Of a stretch of 64,000 nucleotides of DNA, positions 54,232 through 63,186 are shown in pieces. Position 1 is the first letter of the stretch, and every line of letters begins with the position of its first letter. A program made the translations under genes and the position numbers. The stretch spans positions 1 to 64,000 of the forward strand of contig NZ_STGI01000018.1 in assembly GCF_004804275.1 (NCBI RefSeq). The letters run 5' to 3'. The notes beneath the pieces were generated by a model. It searched no databases. It saw nothing but the letters and a program-made list of their open reading frames with translations, and was not told where the DNA came from. The DNA is from Herbaspirillum sp. ST 5-3. Lineage in GTDB: Bacteria; Pseudomonadota; Gammaproteobacteria; Burkholderiales; Burkholderiaceae_D.

Positions 54232-54975
54232 ATGTTGATGAGAGATAAGGTTGGCCTGGTGACGGGCGGCGGTTCCGGCATGGGGCGCGCGGCTGCGCTG
54301 AGCCTCGCCGCGGAAGGTGCGACGGTGGTGCTCGCCGGCCGTAGCGAAGACAAGCTTGCCATCGTGCGCAACGAAATCGTCACGTCGGGCGGCAAGGCCG
54401 AGATCAGGGTGATGGACGCCGCGCGCCGCGAAGACAACGAAGCGCTCGTCCAGTTCATCGAGTCACGCTTCGGCCGTCTCGATTTCGCGTTCAACAATGC
54501 GGGCGGTCACGCCGATTTCAAGCCGATTCATCAGACATCGGTCGAGGAGTCGGAATGGATCATCGACCTCAACTTCAAGGGTGTCTATTACGGTGTGAAG
54601 TATCAGGTCGAGGCAATGCTGCGAGCGGGCGGTGGTGCAATCGTGAACAATGCGTCGATCTTTGGCCTGCGCGGCATGAATGGCATCGCTCACTATGTCG
54701 CGGCCAAGCACGCGGTGGTTGGTCTCACGAAGGCGGTTGCGAAAGAGTGCGCAGGCCGGAACATCCGTATCAACGCGGTTTGCCCGGGCGCGACCGAGAC
54801 GCCGAATTACATGCGTTCGACGGGCGGCGACGTTCATCTGCTCGACGACATGATCCCGATGCGCCGCATTGGCCAGCCGCAGGAAGTGGCCGAGGCGGTG
54901 CTCTACCTGCTGTCGGAAAGATCGGCCTACGTGACGGGGACGACGCTGTCGGTTGACGGCGGCATGACGGCCTGA
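54232..54975 (+). CDS. Short-chain dehydrogenase/reductase
   Basis: A 247-residue classical SDR. The motifs are the cofactor motif 'VTGGGSGMGRAAALSLA', 'FNNAGG' near 89, the catalytic Ser in 'NNASIFGLRG' near 142, YxxxK in 'YVAAKHAVVG' near 158, and the C-terminal 'GTTLSVDGGMTA'. It probably oxidises an alcohol or dihydrodiol made in this pathway. It is the last gene of the first XylS-box operon and is followed by a strong hairpin terminator. The ATG at 54232 or the one at 54238 may be used. Confidence 0.9.
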   Translation: MLMRDKVGLVTGGGSGMGRAAALSLAAEGATVVLAGRSEDKLAIVRNEIVTSGGKAEIRVMDAARREDNEALVQFIESRFGRLDFAFNNAGGHADFKPIHQTSVEESEWIIDLNFKGVYYGVKYQVEAMLRAGGGAIVNNASIFGLRGMNGIAHYVAAKHAVVGLTKAVAKECAGRNIRINAVCPGATETPNYMRSTGGDVHLLDDMIPMRRIGQPQEVAEAVLYLLSERSAYVTGTTLSVDGGMTA

Positions 54976-55003
54976 CCAGTAATCACGAACGCATCAAATT
55001 CAC

Positions 55004-55046
55004 CGCAAGGGCTGAGTCCTGTGCAATACAGGACTCGGCCCTTGCG
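55004..55046 (+). terminator. Strong hairpin terminator after the SDR gene
   Basis: A near-perfect stem of about 19 pairs (CGCAAGGGCTGAGTCCTGT against ACAGGACTCGGCCCTTGCG, one T-G pair) with a GCAAT loop, followed by CATTTT. It separates the two catabolic operons. Confidence 0.82.
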
Positions 55047-55089
55047 CATTTTGGCGTCTGGTTTCGCTGTCCACCGGCCCAAAAGCCAG

Positions 55090-55218
55090 TCCGAAACATG
55101 GATGTGTTTTTGATTGCTGTCGTCCGCTCATTGCCATGCCGATGAATGCACACTGAGCGCGTGTTTTTCTGCATTGACGGGATAGTGGGTTCGCCTATGG
55201 GAGCGCCAGCCGGGATGC
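55090..55218 (+). repeat. Duplicated regulatory block, copy 2
   Basis: This is the second copy of the block at 51749-51885. It begins TCCGAAACAT, the end of the AraC-type gene in eroded form, and ends at CAGCCGGGAT. It lies directly upstream of the Rieske oxygenase gene, so the two operons have the same control region. Confidence 0.75.
55170..55184 (+). promoter_or_regulatory. XylS-type activator box upstream of the Rieske oxygenase operon
   Basis: TGCATTGACGGGATA fits TGCA-N6-GGNTA. It lies about 100 bases before the start at 55287 and is the counterpart of 51826-51840. Confidence 0.6.
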
Positions 55219-55286
55219 CGCTACGTATTATGAAATCACTGCTTCGCATAGCACGAAGCGTTTTTCCCATACAGTAGGAGACTTTC

Positions 55287-56627
55287 ATGGCAGACCAACC
55301 CGTTGTCCGTCGCCGCGTCGTCAAGAACGGCATCAGCGAAAAGCGCACCAATAACAGCAAAGTTCAGAGCCAGTATCAGCCATACAAGGATGCGGCCTGG
55401 GGCTTCATCAATCATTGGTATCCGGCCTTGTTCAGCAATGAACTGCCGGAAGACCATGTCGAGGGCATCCAGATCTGCGGCATTCCCATCGTGTTGCGCC
55501 GTGTGGACGGCAAGATCTATGCACTGAAGGATCAATGCGTGCACCGCGGCGTTCGCCTGTCGGAAAAGCCAATGTGCTTCAACAAGGAAACGATCTCCTG
55601 CTGGTACCACGGTTTCACGTTCGATCTCGAGTCGGGCGTGTTGTCCACCATCGTGGCCAACCCTGATGACAAGCTGATCGGCACGACCGGAATCACCACT
55701 TATCCGGTGCAGGAAGTGGCCGGCATGATTTTCGTGTTCGTACGCGAAGACGATTTCCCAGATGCCGATGTCCCGCCGCTGTCCGATGACTTGCCGTTCC
55801 GTTTCCCGGAAAACAGCGAGCGCTTCCCGCACCCGCTGTGGCCGTCCGCGCCGAGCGTGCTGGATGACAACGCCGTGGCGCTGGGCATGCATCGCACCGG
55901 CTTCGGCAACTGGCGCATCGCTTGCGAGAACGGCTTCGACAATGCCCACATCCTGGTCCACAAGGACAACACGATCGTCCACGCTATGGATTGGGTTCTG
56001 CCCTTGGGTATCTTGCCGACCAGCGATGACTGCATTGCCACGGTCGAGGACGACAAGGGGCCGAAGGGGCTGATGCAGTGGCTGTTCACCGACAAGTGGG
56101 CGCCTGTACTCGAAAACGAAAAGCTGGGGCTCAAGGTGGAAGGCATCAAGGGCCGCTACTACCGTACCTCGGTGGTGTTGCCGGGCGTACTGATGGTGGA
56201 GAACTGGCCGGAAGAGCACGTGGTGCAGTACGAATGGTACGTGCCGATCACCGACGACACGCACGAATACTGGGAAGTGCTGGTGCGCGTCTGCCCGACC
56301 GAGGAAGATCGCAAGAAATTCCAGTATCGCTTCGACCGCGTCTACAAGCCGCTCGCGCTGCACGGCTTCAACGATTGCGATCTGTATGCCCGCGAAGCGA
56401 TGCAGAACTTCTACGCCGACGGCACAGGCTGGGATAACGAGCAGTTGGTGGCGACCGACGTGTCTCCCATCACCTGGCGCAAGATGGCGTCGCGCTGGAA
56501 CCGCGGGATCGCCAAGCCAGGGCGCGGCGTGGCCGGCGCACTGAAGACCACCAGCCTGCGCTTCAAGGACACCGCCGACGGCATGCGTCCCGGCTACAAG
56601 GTGCCGAAGATTCCGGACGAAGAGTAA
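55287..56627 (+). CDS. Rieske-type aromatic ring-hydroxylating oxygenase, alpha subunit
   Basis: A 446-residue oxygenase. The Rieske [2Fe-2S] ligands are Cys84-x-His86 and Cys105-x2-His108 ('QCVHRGVRL', 'SCWYHGFTF'). The mononuclear iron region is 'ENGFDNAHILVHKD' (214-227), with His221 and His225 as candidate ligands; many relatives have wider His spacing, so ligand assignment is tentative. The overall type is that of alpha-only oxygenases such as carbazole 1,9a-dioxygenase; no beta subunit gene is present. Electrons likely come from the reductase at 58347-59372. Substrate is unknown; amidase genes alongside suggest a nitrogen-containing ring or amide. The start follows a GTAGGAG site. Confidence 0.9.
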   Translation: MADQPVVRRRVVKNGISEKRTNNSKVQSQYQPYKDAAWGFINHWYPALFSNELPEDHVEGIQICGIPIVLRRVDGKIYALKDQCVHRGVRLSEKPMCFNKETISCWYHGFTFDLESGVLSTIVANPDDKLIGTTGITTYPVQEVAGMIFVFVREDDFPDADVPPLSDDLPFRFPENSERFPHPLWPSAPSVLDDNAVALGMHRTGFGNWRIACENGFDNAHILVHKDNTIVHAMDWVLPLGILPTSDDCIATVEDDKGPKGLMQWLFTDKWAPVLENEKLGLKVEGIKGRYYRTSVVLPGVLMVENWPEEHVVQYEWYVPITDDTHEYWEVLVRVCPTEEDRKKFQYRFDRVYKPLALHGFNDCDLYAREAMQNFYADGTGWDNEQLVATDVSPITWRKMASRWNRGIAKPGRGVAGALKTTSLRFKDTADGMRPGYKVPKIPDEE

Positions 56628-56653
56628 GAGCTCCGGACAGAGGATGTGAACAA

Positions 56654-56752
56654 GTCCGCTGCGCGGTCCCGTCTCGCCCCTGCCATGCTCGCCGTGCAGT
56701 CTTGCGGCTGCGCTTCTCGGGCGAGCATGACCGCTCACAGCGATTTCTTCAT
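56654..56752. repeat. Imperfect palindrome (repeat family B, copy 2, diverged)
   Basis: This 100-base segment aligns with the palindrome at 5262-5376: GCTGCGC, ATGCTC-CCGT and especially CGGCTGCGCTTCTCG are shared in order. It is itself an imperfect palindrome (GAGCGGTC and CTCGCCC arms). It lies in the 56628-56938 gap between the oxygenase and amidase genes, where I see nothing else. Confidence 0.5.
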
Positions 56753-56938
56753 AGCGTCAAAGGGCCTGCGCCATCGCGCGCGGCCCTGTTTCGCTGACCG
56801 CTGTCCGCCTTCTTCCGGGTTCACAAAGATCTTCTCTGTTTTTTTCGCATGGCGACGTTCTCGGCAGCCGCGACTGCAGCAACGCCGTCTGAGCGCCGAG
56901 ACCTTCGCATTGCCCTTCTTCCGTGGCCTGGAGTCAGC

Positions 56939-58336
56939 ATGGAAAACGAATTGCACTATTTGGAAATGTCCGAGCTGTCGCAGCTGATCCGCAGCGGCCG
57001 GCTCTCGCCTGTCGAAGTCACGAAGGCGCAATTGGCGCGCATCGAGAAGCTCGACGGCCGACTCAACAGTTATGCGTACGTCGCAGCGGAGCAGGCACTG
57101 GCGCAGGCGCGCCAGGCCGAGGCCGAACTCGCGCGCGGCGAATATCGCAGTCCCTTGCACGGCGTTCCGGTTGCCGTCAAAGACCTGTTCTGGACGCAGG
57201 ACATGCCGACCACGGCGGGCACCACGATTTACCGCGACTTTCTGCCGCCGGAAGACGCCACGGTTGTGACGCGCCTGATAGCAGCGGGTGCGGTGATCCT
57301 CGGCAAGCTGCGCATGACTGAGGGCGCGTTCGCCATTCATCACCCCGACTTGCCGGCGCCGACCAATCCGTGGGGCGCCGCGCACTGGGCCGGTGCCTCA
57401 TCCAGCGGCAGTGGCGTGGCTACGGCGGCTGGCCTGTGCTATGCGGCGCTGGGCACCGACACCGGCGGCTCGATCCGTTTCCCTTGCGCGGCAAATGGCC
57501 TGACCGGCCTCAAGCCGACCTGGGGCCGTGTGAGCCGGCACGGCGTGTTCGAGCTGGCGGCCAGCCTTGACCACGTCGGTCCCATGGCACGCAGCGCCAG
57601 GGACGTGCTCTACCTGCTGTGCGCCATCGCCGGCCACGACCCCAAGGATCCAACTTCGCTGCCCGGCGCATGCCTGGAAATTCCTGGAATCGACGAAACG
57701 TTCAAGGGCCTGCGCGTCGGCGTGGACGAGTCATGGTTGAGCGACGGCGTTGATCCTGCCATCCAGCACGGCCTGCAACAGATCATGGCGCTCATCCGTG
57801 AAGGCGGCGGCATTTTGCAAAGCGTGCGCATGCCTGATACCCGTGCCGTGAGCGCGAACTGGGAGCGCCATTGCGGTGTGCAGACCGCGATCGCGCACGA
57901 GGCCACTTATCCAAGTCGCGCCGCCGAATACGGCCCTGCGCTGAGCCGCCTGATTGACGGCGGGCGCGAACTCGGTGGCATGGACTACCAGCGCATCCTG
58001 CTGGCGGCACAGCGCTTTACCGGTGAAGTCGATGCCTTGCTTAATCAAGTCGATCTGGTGCTGGCGCCGGTGCAGCCCTATGCCGCGCCGACCTATGAAC
58101 AGCTGGCCGATCTCGCGCTGGACCCTGAGGCGAATCGCCGTCTGATCCAGTTCACCTCGCCATTCAACGTGAGCGGACATCCGTGCCTGAGCCTGCCTTA
58201 CGGCTGCACGCAGCAGGGCCTCCCGCTGGGCGCGCAATTCATCGGGAAAAAGGGCTCGGAAGGTGTCTTGTGCCGCGCCGGCATGGCCGTGCAGCGCGTC
58301 AGCGACTGGCACAAGCAGCATCCACCCGGAATCTGA
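56939..58336 (+). CDS. Amidase (amidase signature family)
   Basis: A 465-residue amidohydrolase. The Ser-cisSer-Lys triad is intact: Lys81 in 'PVAVKDLF', a Ser at about 155 in 'GASSSGSG' and nucleophile Ser178 in 'DTGGSIRFP'. It hydrolyses a carboxamide to acid and ammonia. The substrate cannot be read from sequence. It follows the oxygenase gene after a 310-base gap containing a repeat, so it may have a separate start of transcription. The ATG at 56939 has GGAG at good distance; an upstream in-frame ATG at 56849 would add 30 residues of non-family sequence. Confidence 0.9.
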   Translation: MENELHYLEMSELSQLIRSGRLSPVEVTKAQLARIEKLDGRLNSYAYVAAEQALAQARQAEAELARGEYRSPLHGVPVAVKDLFWTQDMPTTAGTTIYRDFLPPEDATVVTRLIAAGAVILGKLRMTEGAFAIHHPDLPAPTNPWGAAHWAGASSSGSGVATAAGLCYAALGTDTGGSIRFPCAANGLTGLKPTWGRVSRHGVFELAASLDHVGPMARSARDVLYLLCAIAGHDPKDPTSLPGACLEIPGIDETFKGLRVGVDESWLSDGVDPAIQHGLQQIMALIREGGGILQSVRMPDTRAVSANWERHCGVQTAIAHEATYPSRAAEYGPALSRLIDGGRELGGMDYQRILLAAQRFTGEVDALLNQVDLVLAPVQPYAAPTYEQLADLALDPEANRRLIQFTSPFNVSGHPCLSLPYGCTQQGLPLGAQFIGKKGSEGVLCRAGMAVQRVSDWHKQHPPGI

Positions 58337-58346
58337 ATTCATCGTA

Positions 58347-59372
58347 ATGAGACACATCATGCATCACGTCAAATTTAACTATGCCGATGGCATCAGCCGC
58401 AGTTTTGAAATCGCTCCCGGCGAGCTCATTCTCGATGCCGCCATCGCCGCCGAGGTTCCCGTGCTGTACCAGTGCCAGTCTGGCAGCTGCTCCACCTGCG
58501 CGGCCCAACTGTCGTCCGGCGACGCGCCGACGCGCGCTGGCGTCAGCTCGACCTTGCTGGCCAGCGAAGTGGCCGCCGGCACGCGCCTGCTGTGCGTGTG
58601 CGAAGCCAATTCGGATTGCAGCTTCGACCTTGCCTACACCAGTGAAGCCGGTAGCAGCGTCGCGCACAATGTCCATGCCTTCATCGACTCGGTCGAGCAG
58701 ATCGCCAGCAATGCCGTGCGCCTGACGGTGGAACTGGCGGACGGAGAGTGGATGGAATTCCGCCCCGGCCAGTTCATGCAGATCGAGGTGCCCGGACTTG
58801 GCGTACTGCGCAGCTATTCGCCGTCGAGTGTGGGCACCGACGTGCCGAAAATGGAGTTCCTGATCCGCATCCTGCCCGAGGGCGCGATGTCCAACTTCCT
58901 GTCGAAGGAAGCCGCGCCGGAGCAGGTGCTCAAGCTGAGAGGCCCGTACGGCTCCTTCTTCCTGCGTGAAGAGAAAAGGCGTGCGCCGCACATTTTCGTG
59001 GCGGGCGGCACCGGCCTCGCGCCCATCCTGTCGATGATCGACACGCTGCGTCAAAGCGGCGGACGCAAGCCGCCCATGCTGCTCAGTTTCGGCTGCGCCA
59101 CGCCGGATGCGCTGTTCTGCCTGGAAGACATCGCGTTGCGCAAGCAATGGCTGCCGACGCTCGAAACGCGCATCTGTGTCGACCGCGATCCGCAGGAAGG
59201 CATGCATCACGGTAATCCGGTCAGCGCCCTGCGCGAAGGCGATGTCACGCCTGACACCGTCGCCTATCTCTGCGGGCCGCAAGTCATGATCGACGCCGCC
59301 ACCAGGCGTTTGATCGAGCTCGGCGCCGATCCGGCCAACATCTACAGCGAACAATTCACGCCGAGCAATTAG
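58347..59372 (+). CDS. Oxygenase reductase: ferredoxin-FAD-NAD(P)H type
   Basis: A 341-residue electron-transfer protein. The N-terminal plant-type [2Fe-2S] domain has Cys43, Cys48, Cys51 and Cys83 ('CQSGSCSTC', 'LLCVC'). The FAD-binding domain has 'FRPGQFMQIEVPGLGVLRSYSPSS' near 150, and the NAD(P)H domain has 'VAGGTGLAPILSMIDTL' near 220. This is the BenC-like class IB order. It should reduce the Rieske oxygenase encoded at 55287-56627. The start is not firm: ATG at 58347 or 58359, neither with a strong ribosome site, and the gene starts ten bases after the amidase stop. Confidence 0.9.
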   Translation: MRHIMHHVKFNYADGISRSFEIAPGELILDAAIAAEVPVLYQCQSGSCSTCAAQLSSGDAPTRAGVSSTLLASEVAAGTRLLCVCEANSDCSFDLAYTSEAGSSVAHNVHAFIDSVEQIASNAVRLTVELADGEWMEFRPGQFMQIEVPGLGVLRSYSPSSVGTDVPKMEFLIRILPEGAMSNFLSKEAAPEQVLKLRGPYGSFFLREEKRRAPHIFVAGGTGLAPILSMIDTLRQSGGRKPPMLLSFGCATPDALFCLEDIALRKQWLPTLETRICVDRDPQEGMHHGNPVSALREGDVTPDTVAYLCGPQVMIDAATRRLIELGADPANIYSEQFTPSN

Positions 59373-59400
59373 AAACAGAAGTAACGCAAAGGAGCCATCT

Positions 59401-60732
59401 ATGCTGCCCGTCACCACCCCCGTCCCGTTTTCCGCCGAACAGAAGAAATGGTATGAGCAGGCCTGCGCGAAGATCGATCCCAGGCGCCTGCAACAACTGC
59501 TGTTCGATCTTACCGACATCCACAGTCCGACCGGTGCCACGCGCGCGGCCAGCGAATTCATGGTCGCTCATCTAGGCAAGGTTGGCTTCGAGGCCGACTA
59601 CCAGCCGCTGACCGACATCAGCGGTAACGTCAAGGCGCAGTACAAGGGCACGGGCGGCGGTGCGTCAGTGATGCTGTACGCGCCGATCGACACGCATCTC
59701 GACTGCACGCCGGAAGAAAGGGAACTGCTGACCGGGCCGGCCACCGAAGCCGACATGCAGCCGCGCGCACAACAGATCGATGACTGGGTATTCGGCCTGG
59801 GCGCGTCCAACCCCAAGGGCATGATCGCCACCTTGACAGAAGTCGCCACTGCGTTGATCGAGGCGAAGGTGCCGCTGCGAGGCGACCTGCTGATGGGCAT
59901 GGCCGATGGCGGCATGCCGGTGGACATCTCCTCGCGCCAGCACGCCGGCATGTCCGGCGGTGTCCTGCACCTGCTCAATCGTGGCATGTATCCCGATTTC
60001 GCCATCATCATGAAGCCATGGAACTGGGTCTATCACGAAGAGCCCGGCATGGCCTGGTTCAAACTGCGCGTCTACGGCACGCTGGGCTATGCGGGCGTGC
60101 CGCACGACATTCCCGGCTTCCGCAGTTCGGTCGGCGCCACCGCCACCGTCATTCCCGAGCTGGAGAAATGGATCATCGACTATGCCGAGAAAAACACCTC
60201 GGGTGTGGTCAAGCCGCACGGCTGGATTGCCGGCGTGCGCGGCGGCGATCCTGAGCGCCCGGCCTTCCCGTCCTTCCTGACCGAATTGTTCTTCGATGTG
60301 CGGGTCAATCCGCGCACCTCGCCGGCCGAGGTGAGAGCGCAGTTCGCGGCCTTCGTTGCCGACCTCAAGGCGCGCCGGCCCGAGCTGCAGATGGATTGGG
60401 AAATGTACGGCTCCGTGCCAGGCGGTACCACCGATCCGCACAACTGGATCATCCAGTCCTGCAAGCGCGGTTGGGAACATGTCGAAGACAAGCCGCATGG
60501 TACGCCCGACTGGCTGGGCGGACAGACCGACGGCGCCGCCTTGCGCCGCTGGGGTGTGCCGACGGCACGGATCGGTTGGCCGTGGCCGGCGCAAGGGGCG
60601 CCGCTGCCGGTGGCCGAAGGACTGGGTGGCATGGGTGCGACCTACATCCCCGAACTCATCCCCTGTGCCAGGAAAATCATGTACGCGCTCATTGATACCT
60701 TGACGCGCTCTCGCAGCGAATTGGGTTTGTAA
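59401..60732 (+). CDS. M20-family amidohydrolase-like protein with altered active site
   Basis: A 443-residue protein of the M20/ArgE/carbamoylase fold. The first metal site is present as 'PIDTHLD' (His99, Asp101). The bridging Asp of the usual GRGAxDxKG motif is Asn137 ('GASNPKG'). The catalytic and metal-binding Glu-Glu pair is absent at its expected place ('MADGGMP', about 167-173). The His of the usual GxxAHxxxP in the lid domain also looks replaced ('GTLGYAGVP'). The later 'GGQTDGAALRRWGVP' is kept. It is likely a hydrolase with a different metal use, or a non-catalytic homologue. AAAGGAG precedes the ATG. Confidence 0.75.
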   Translation: MLPVTTPVPFSAEQKKWYEQACAKIDPRRLQQLLFDLTDIHSPTGATRAASEFMVAHLGKVGFEADYQPLTDISGNVKAQYKGTGGGASVMLYAPIDTHLDCTPEERELLTGPATEADMQPRAQQIDDWVFGLGASNPKGMIATLTEVATALIEAKVPLRGDLLMGMADGGMPVDISSRQHAGMSGGVLHLLNRGMYPDFAIIMKPWNWVYHEEPGMAWFKLRVYGTLGYAGVPHDIPGFRSSVGATATVIPELEKWIIDYAEKNTSGVVKPHGWIAGVRGGDPERPAFPSFLTELFFDVRVNPRTSPAEVRAQFAAFVADLKARRPELQMDWEMYGSVPGGTTDPHNWIIQSCKRGWEHVEDKPHGTPDWLGGQTDGAALRRWGVPTARIGWPWPAQGAPLPVAEGLGGMGATYIPELIPCARKIMYALIDTLTRSRSELGL

Positions 60733-60763
60733 ACGCCCTGTGGAAAAACGAAAGGATCCGACC

Positions 60764-61504
60764 ATGAAGAAGAAACGCATCAAGCTCATTGTCCCAGTGC
60801 CGATGAGCGAACAAACCAAAGCGATGTTCGCCTCCCAGCTTCCTCCGGGCATGGTGCGCGACGACATCGACGTGGAGTTCGTCGGCGCCGGCAGCGTGCT
60901 CAGCCTGGCCGACAGCTATTACGACACGACCCTGATGGATGCCGCGGTGCTGGCCGCCGGCATGAAGGCCGAGGAAGAGGGTTTCGATGCGGTATGCATC
61001 AATACCGTCAGCGATTCCGGCCTCTACGGTTTGCGCTCGCGCCTGTCGATTCCCGTGATGGCGCCGGGCCAGAGCGCATTCCACCTGGCGTGCACGCTGG
61101 GTCACAAGTTCAGCGTCCTGACCATGTGGCCGCAGTGGTTCGCGCTCTACCGCAAGACGCTCAAGGAATACAACCTCGAGTCGCGTGTGGCATCGATACG
61201 CTCCATCAACGTGCGTCCGGATACCGAGTCCTTGTTGCAGGGCAAGGAGGAAGTCGTGTTCGGCAAGCTGCTGGAGCAGGCCAGGCTGGCCATCGAGGAA
61301 GACGGCGCGGACGTGCTGGTACTGGGTTCAACCACCATGCATCAGTCGCACGCCTATCTGGCGGCCAACTTGCCGGTGCCGGTCCTCAACCCCGGCGTGA
61401 TTGCCTACAAGATGTGCGAAATGCTGCTCGACCTTGGCATCGCGCACAGCAAGACCGCCTTCCCCAGTCCGGAAGTGATCAAGGATCAGGCCTTCCGTAT
61501 TTAA
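60764..61504 (+). CDS. Asp/Glu/hydantoin racemase-superfamily protein lacking both catalytic cysteines
   Basis: A 246-residue protein with the two-domain fold of the Asp/Glu racemase superfamily (hydantoin racemase, maleate isomerase, arylmalonate decarboxylase). In the first motif the usual Cys position is Thr81 ('INTVSDSGLYGLR'), and in the second it is Ser189 ('VLGSTTMHQSHAYLA'). Neither proton-transfer cysteine is therefore present. The superfamily framework ('PVMAPGQSAFHLA', 'VPVLNPGVIAYKMCEML') is otherwise kept. It may act as a lyase or hydrolase on an acid intermediate. The ATG at 60764 has AAAGGA upstream. Confidence 0.75.
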   Translation: MKKKRIKLIVPVPMSEQTKAMFASQLPPGMVRDDIDVEFVGAGSVLSLADSYYDTTLMDAAVLAAGMKAEEEGFDAVCINTVSDSGLYGLRSRLSIPVMAPGQSAFHLACTLGHKFSVLTMWPQWFALYRKTLKEYNLESRVASIRSINVRPDTESLLQGKEEVVFGKLLEQARLAIEEDGADVLVLGSTTMHQSHAYLAANLPVPVLNPGVIAYKMCEMLLDLGIAHSKTAFPSPEVIKDQAFRI

Positions 61505-61538
61505 TTCGGCATATGACATGGCAGCACAGGAGCCTTGC

Positions 61539-62987
61539 ATGAAAACGTCTCACGTGGCAGCTGATGCGCTGTCGACCGATCTCACCATTTACCAGGCGAT
61601 TGAAGCGTTCCGCGACGGCACGCTGACCAGCACGGCACTGGTCGAGGCCTGTTTGCGGCGCATCGAGGAACTCAAGCATCTCAATGTCTTTGTGACGGTC
61701 GATGCAGCCGGCGCGCTCAAGGCCGCCGCGCACGCCGACATGGAGCGCGCGGCGGGGAAGCCGGGGAAGCCGCTGGCCGGCATCCCCATCGTGGTCAAGG
61801 ACAATATCCACGCCGCCGGCCTGCCGTGCACGGCAGGTTCCCCGGCACTGGCCGATTTTGTGCCCGAAAAGGATGCACCCACATTGCAGAAGCTGCGCGA
61901 TGCGGGCGCCGTGCTGCTGGGCAAGACCAACATGAACGAGTTCGCCTTTGGCGCGACGGGCTATAACCCCTCATTCAATACGGGCAGCAAGGTGGGCGTG
62001 CGCAACGCGTATGACAGCGAACGGATTGCCGGCGGTTCGTCCTCGGGCAGCGCGGCAGCGATCGGCGCACGCATGTCGCTGGCGGCACTGGGCACGGACA
62101 CGGGCGGATCGATGCGCATCCCCTGTGCGCTGAACGGGTGCGCATCGCTGCGGCCCAGCAGCGGCCGTTACCAAAGCCTGGGCACGATTCCCATTTCGAC
62201 CAGCCGGGACACCGTCGGGCCGATGGCGCAATGCATGTCGGATGTGGCCCTGCTCGATGCACTGATTACCGATGACTATGCCTTGCCGCCCATCGCGCTG
62301 GCCGAGTTGCGTCTTGGCGTGCCTGCCGAATTCTGGGTCAGGCTGGACGAGGAAACGCAGGCATGCGCCGAGGCTGCACTGAACAAGTTGCGCGAGCACG
62401 GCGTGACGCTGATCGACATTCCGGATGCCGGACTATTCGATCTGAATCAGCCGATCGGCTTTCCCGTCGTGATCCACGAGGCGCGCGTCGGCATGCAGGC
62501 CTGGCTGCGCGAGCAGGGGCCGGGGATATCCATCGAGGCCATGGTCGAGAAGATCAACAGCCCGGATGTGAAAGCCATTTATGAGCAATGGGTTCTTCCC
62601 GGAAAATTGCCGACCCCGCAGGGCATGATCGATGTCGAACCCTTGTACGAGGTTGCCGAGAAGATTGGCCGCAACGCGCTGAAGCAGCGCTATCAAACCC
62701 TGTACGAAAGCTTGTCGATTGACGCCTTGGTATTTCCCACGACCACCATTGTGGCACCGCCGGCGGGCCCGGAAGTCAACGAACCGGAAACATTCGAACG
62801 CCTGATCCGTAATACCGAACCCGCCGCCAGCGCAGGACTGGCGTGCATCCAGCTACCGGTCGGCCTCGGCCGGTGCAGCGGCCTGCCGGTCGGGCTGGAA
62901 CTGGATGCGCCGGCAGGAAGCGATCGCCGCCTGCTCGCAATCGGCGTCGCCATCGAATCCGTGCTCGGCCGCATACCGCCAGCCTGA
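61539..62987 (+). CDS. Amidase (amidase signature family)
   Basis: A 482-residue amidohydrolase, paralogous in family but not close in sequence to the amidase at 56939-58336. The triad is intact: Lys87 in 'IPIVVKDN', a Ser near 168 in 'GGSSSGS' and nucleophile Ser191 in 'DTGGSMRIP'. The C-terminal region ('AGLACIQLPVGLGRCSGLPVGLELDAPAGSDRRLL') resembles indoleacetamide hydrolase or mandelamide amidase types. AGGAG precedes the ATG at 61539. Two amidases in one operon suggest two amide bonds are cut in the pathway. Confidence 0.9.
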   Translation: MKTSHVAADALSTDLTIYQAIEAFRDGTLTSTALVEACLRRIEELKHLNVFVTVDAAGALKAAAHADMERAAGKPGKPLAGIPIVVKDNIHAAGLPCTAGSPALADFVPEKDAPTLQKLRDAGAVLLGKTNMNEFAFGATGYNPSFNTGSKVGVRNAYDSERIAGGSSSGSAAAIGARMSLAALGTDTGGSMRIPCALNGCASLRPSSGRYQSLGTIPISTSRDTVGPMAQCMSDVALLDALITDDYALPPIALAELRLGVPAEFWVRLDEETQACAEAALNKLREHGVTLIDIPDAGLFDLNQPIGFPVVIHEARVGMQAWLREQGPGISIEAMVEKINSPDVKAIYEQWVLPGKLPTPQGMIDVEPLYEVAEKIGRNALKQRYQTLYESLSIDALVFPTTTIVAPPAGPEVNEPETFERLIRNTEPAASAGLACIQLPVGLGRCSGLPVGLELDAPAGSDRRLLAIGVAIESVLGRIPPA

Positions 62988-63006
62988 AAACGCTCCGACT
63001 TGCCAT

Positions 63007-63024
63007 GTGCTGGCGCGCCAGCAC
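63007..63024. terminator. Perfect 18-bp palindrome after the amidase gene
   Basis: GTGCTGGCGCGCCAGCAC lies 20 bases past the stop, with further pairing TGCC/GGCA just outside. There is no T-run, so it could be a weak terminator or an operator for the next gene. Confidence 0.35.
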
Positions 63025-63186
63025 GGCAGCATCTCGCACTCGCGCATATCCAATATGTGACGCCGACATCATGAATAGTGCAGGCAAGGGATAAGCGCGC
63101 GGTGTTCGGATAGCCGCACATGTTCCAGATCAAGAAAATCGATTCATGGAAGCTGTTTTTTTCATTTCAACTTTGTGGATTTCTCT

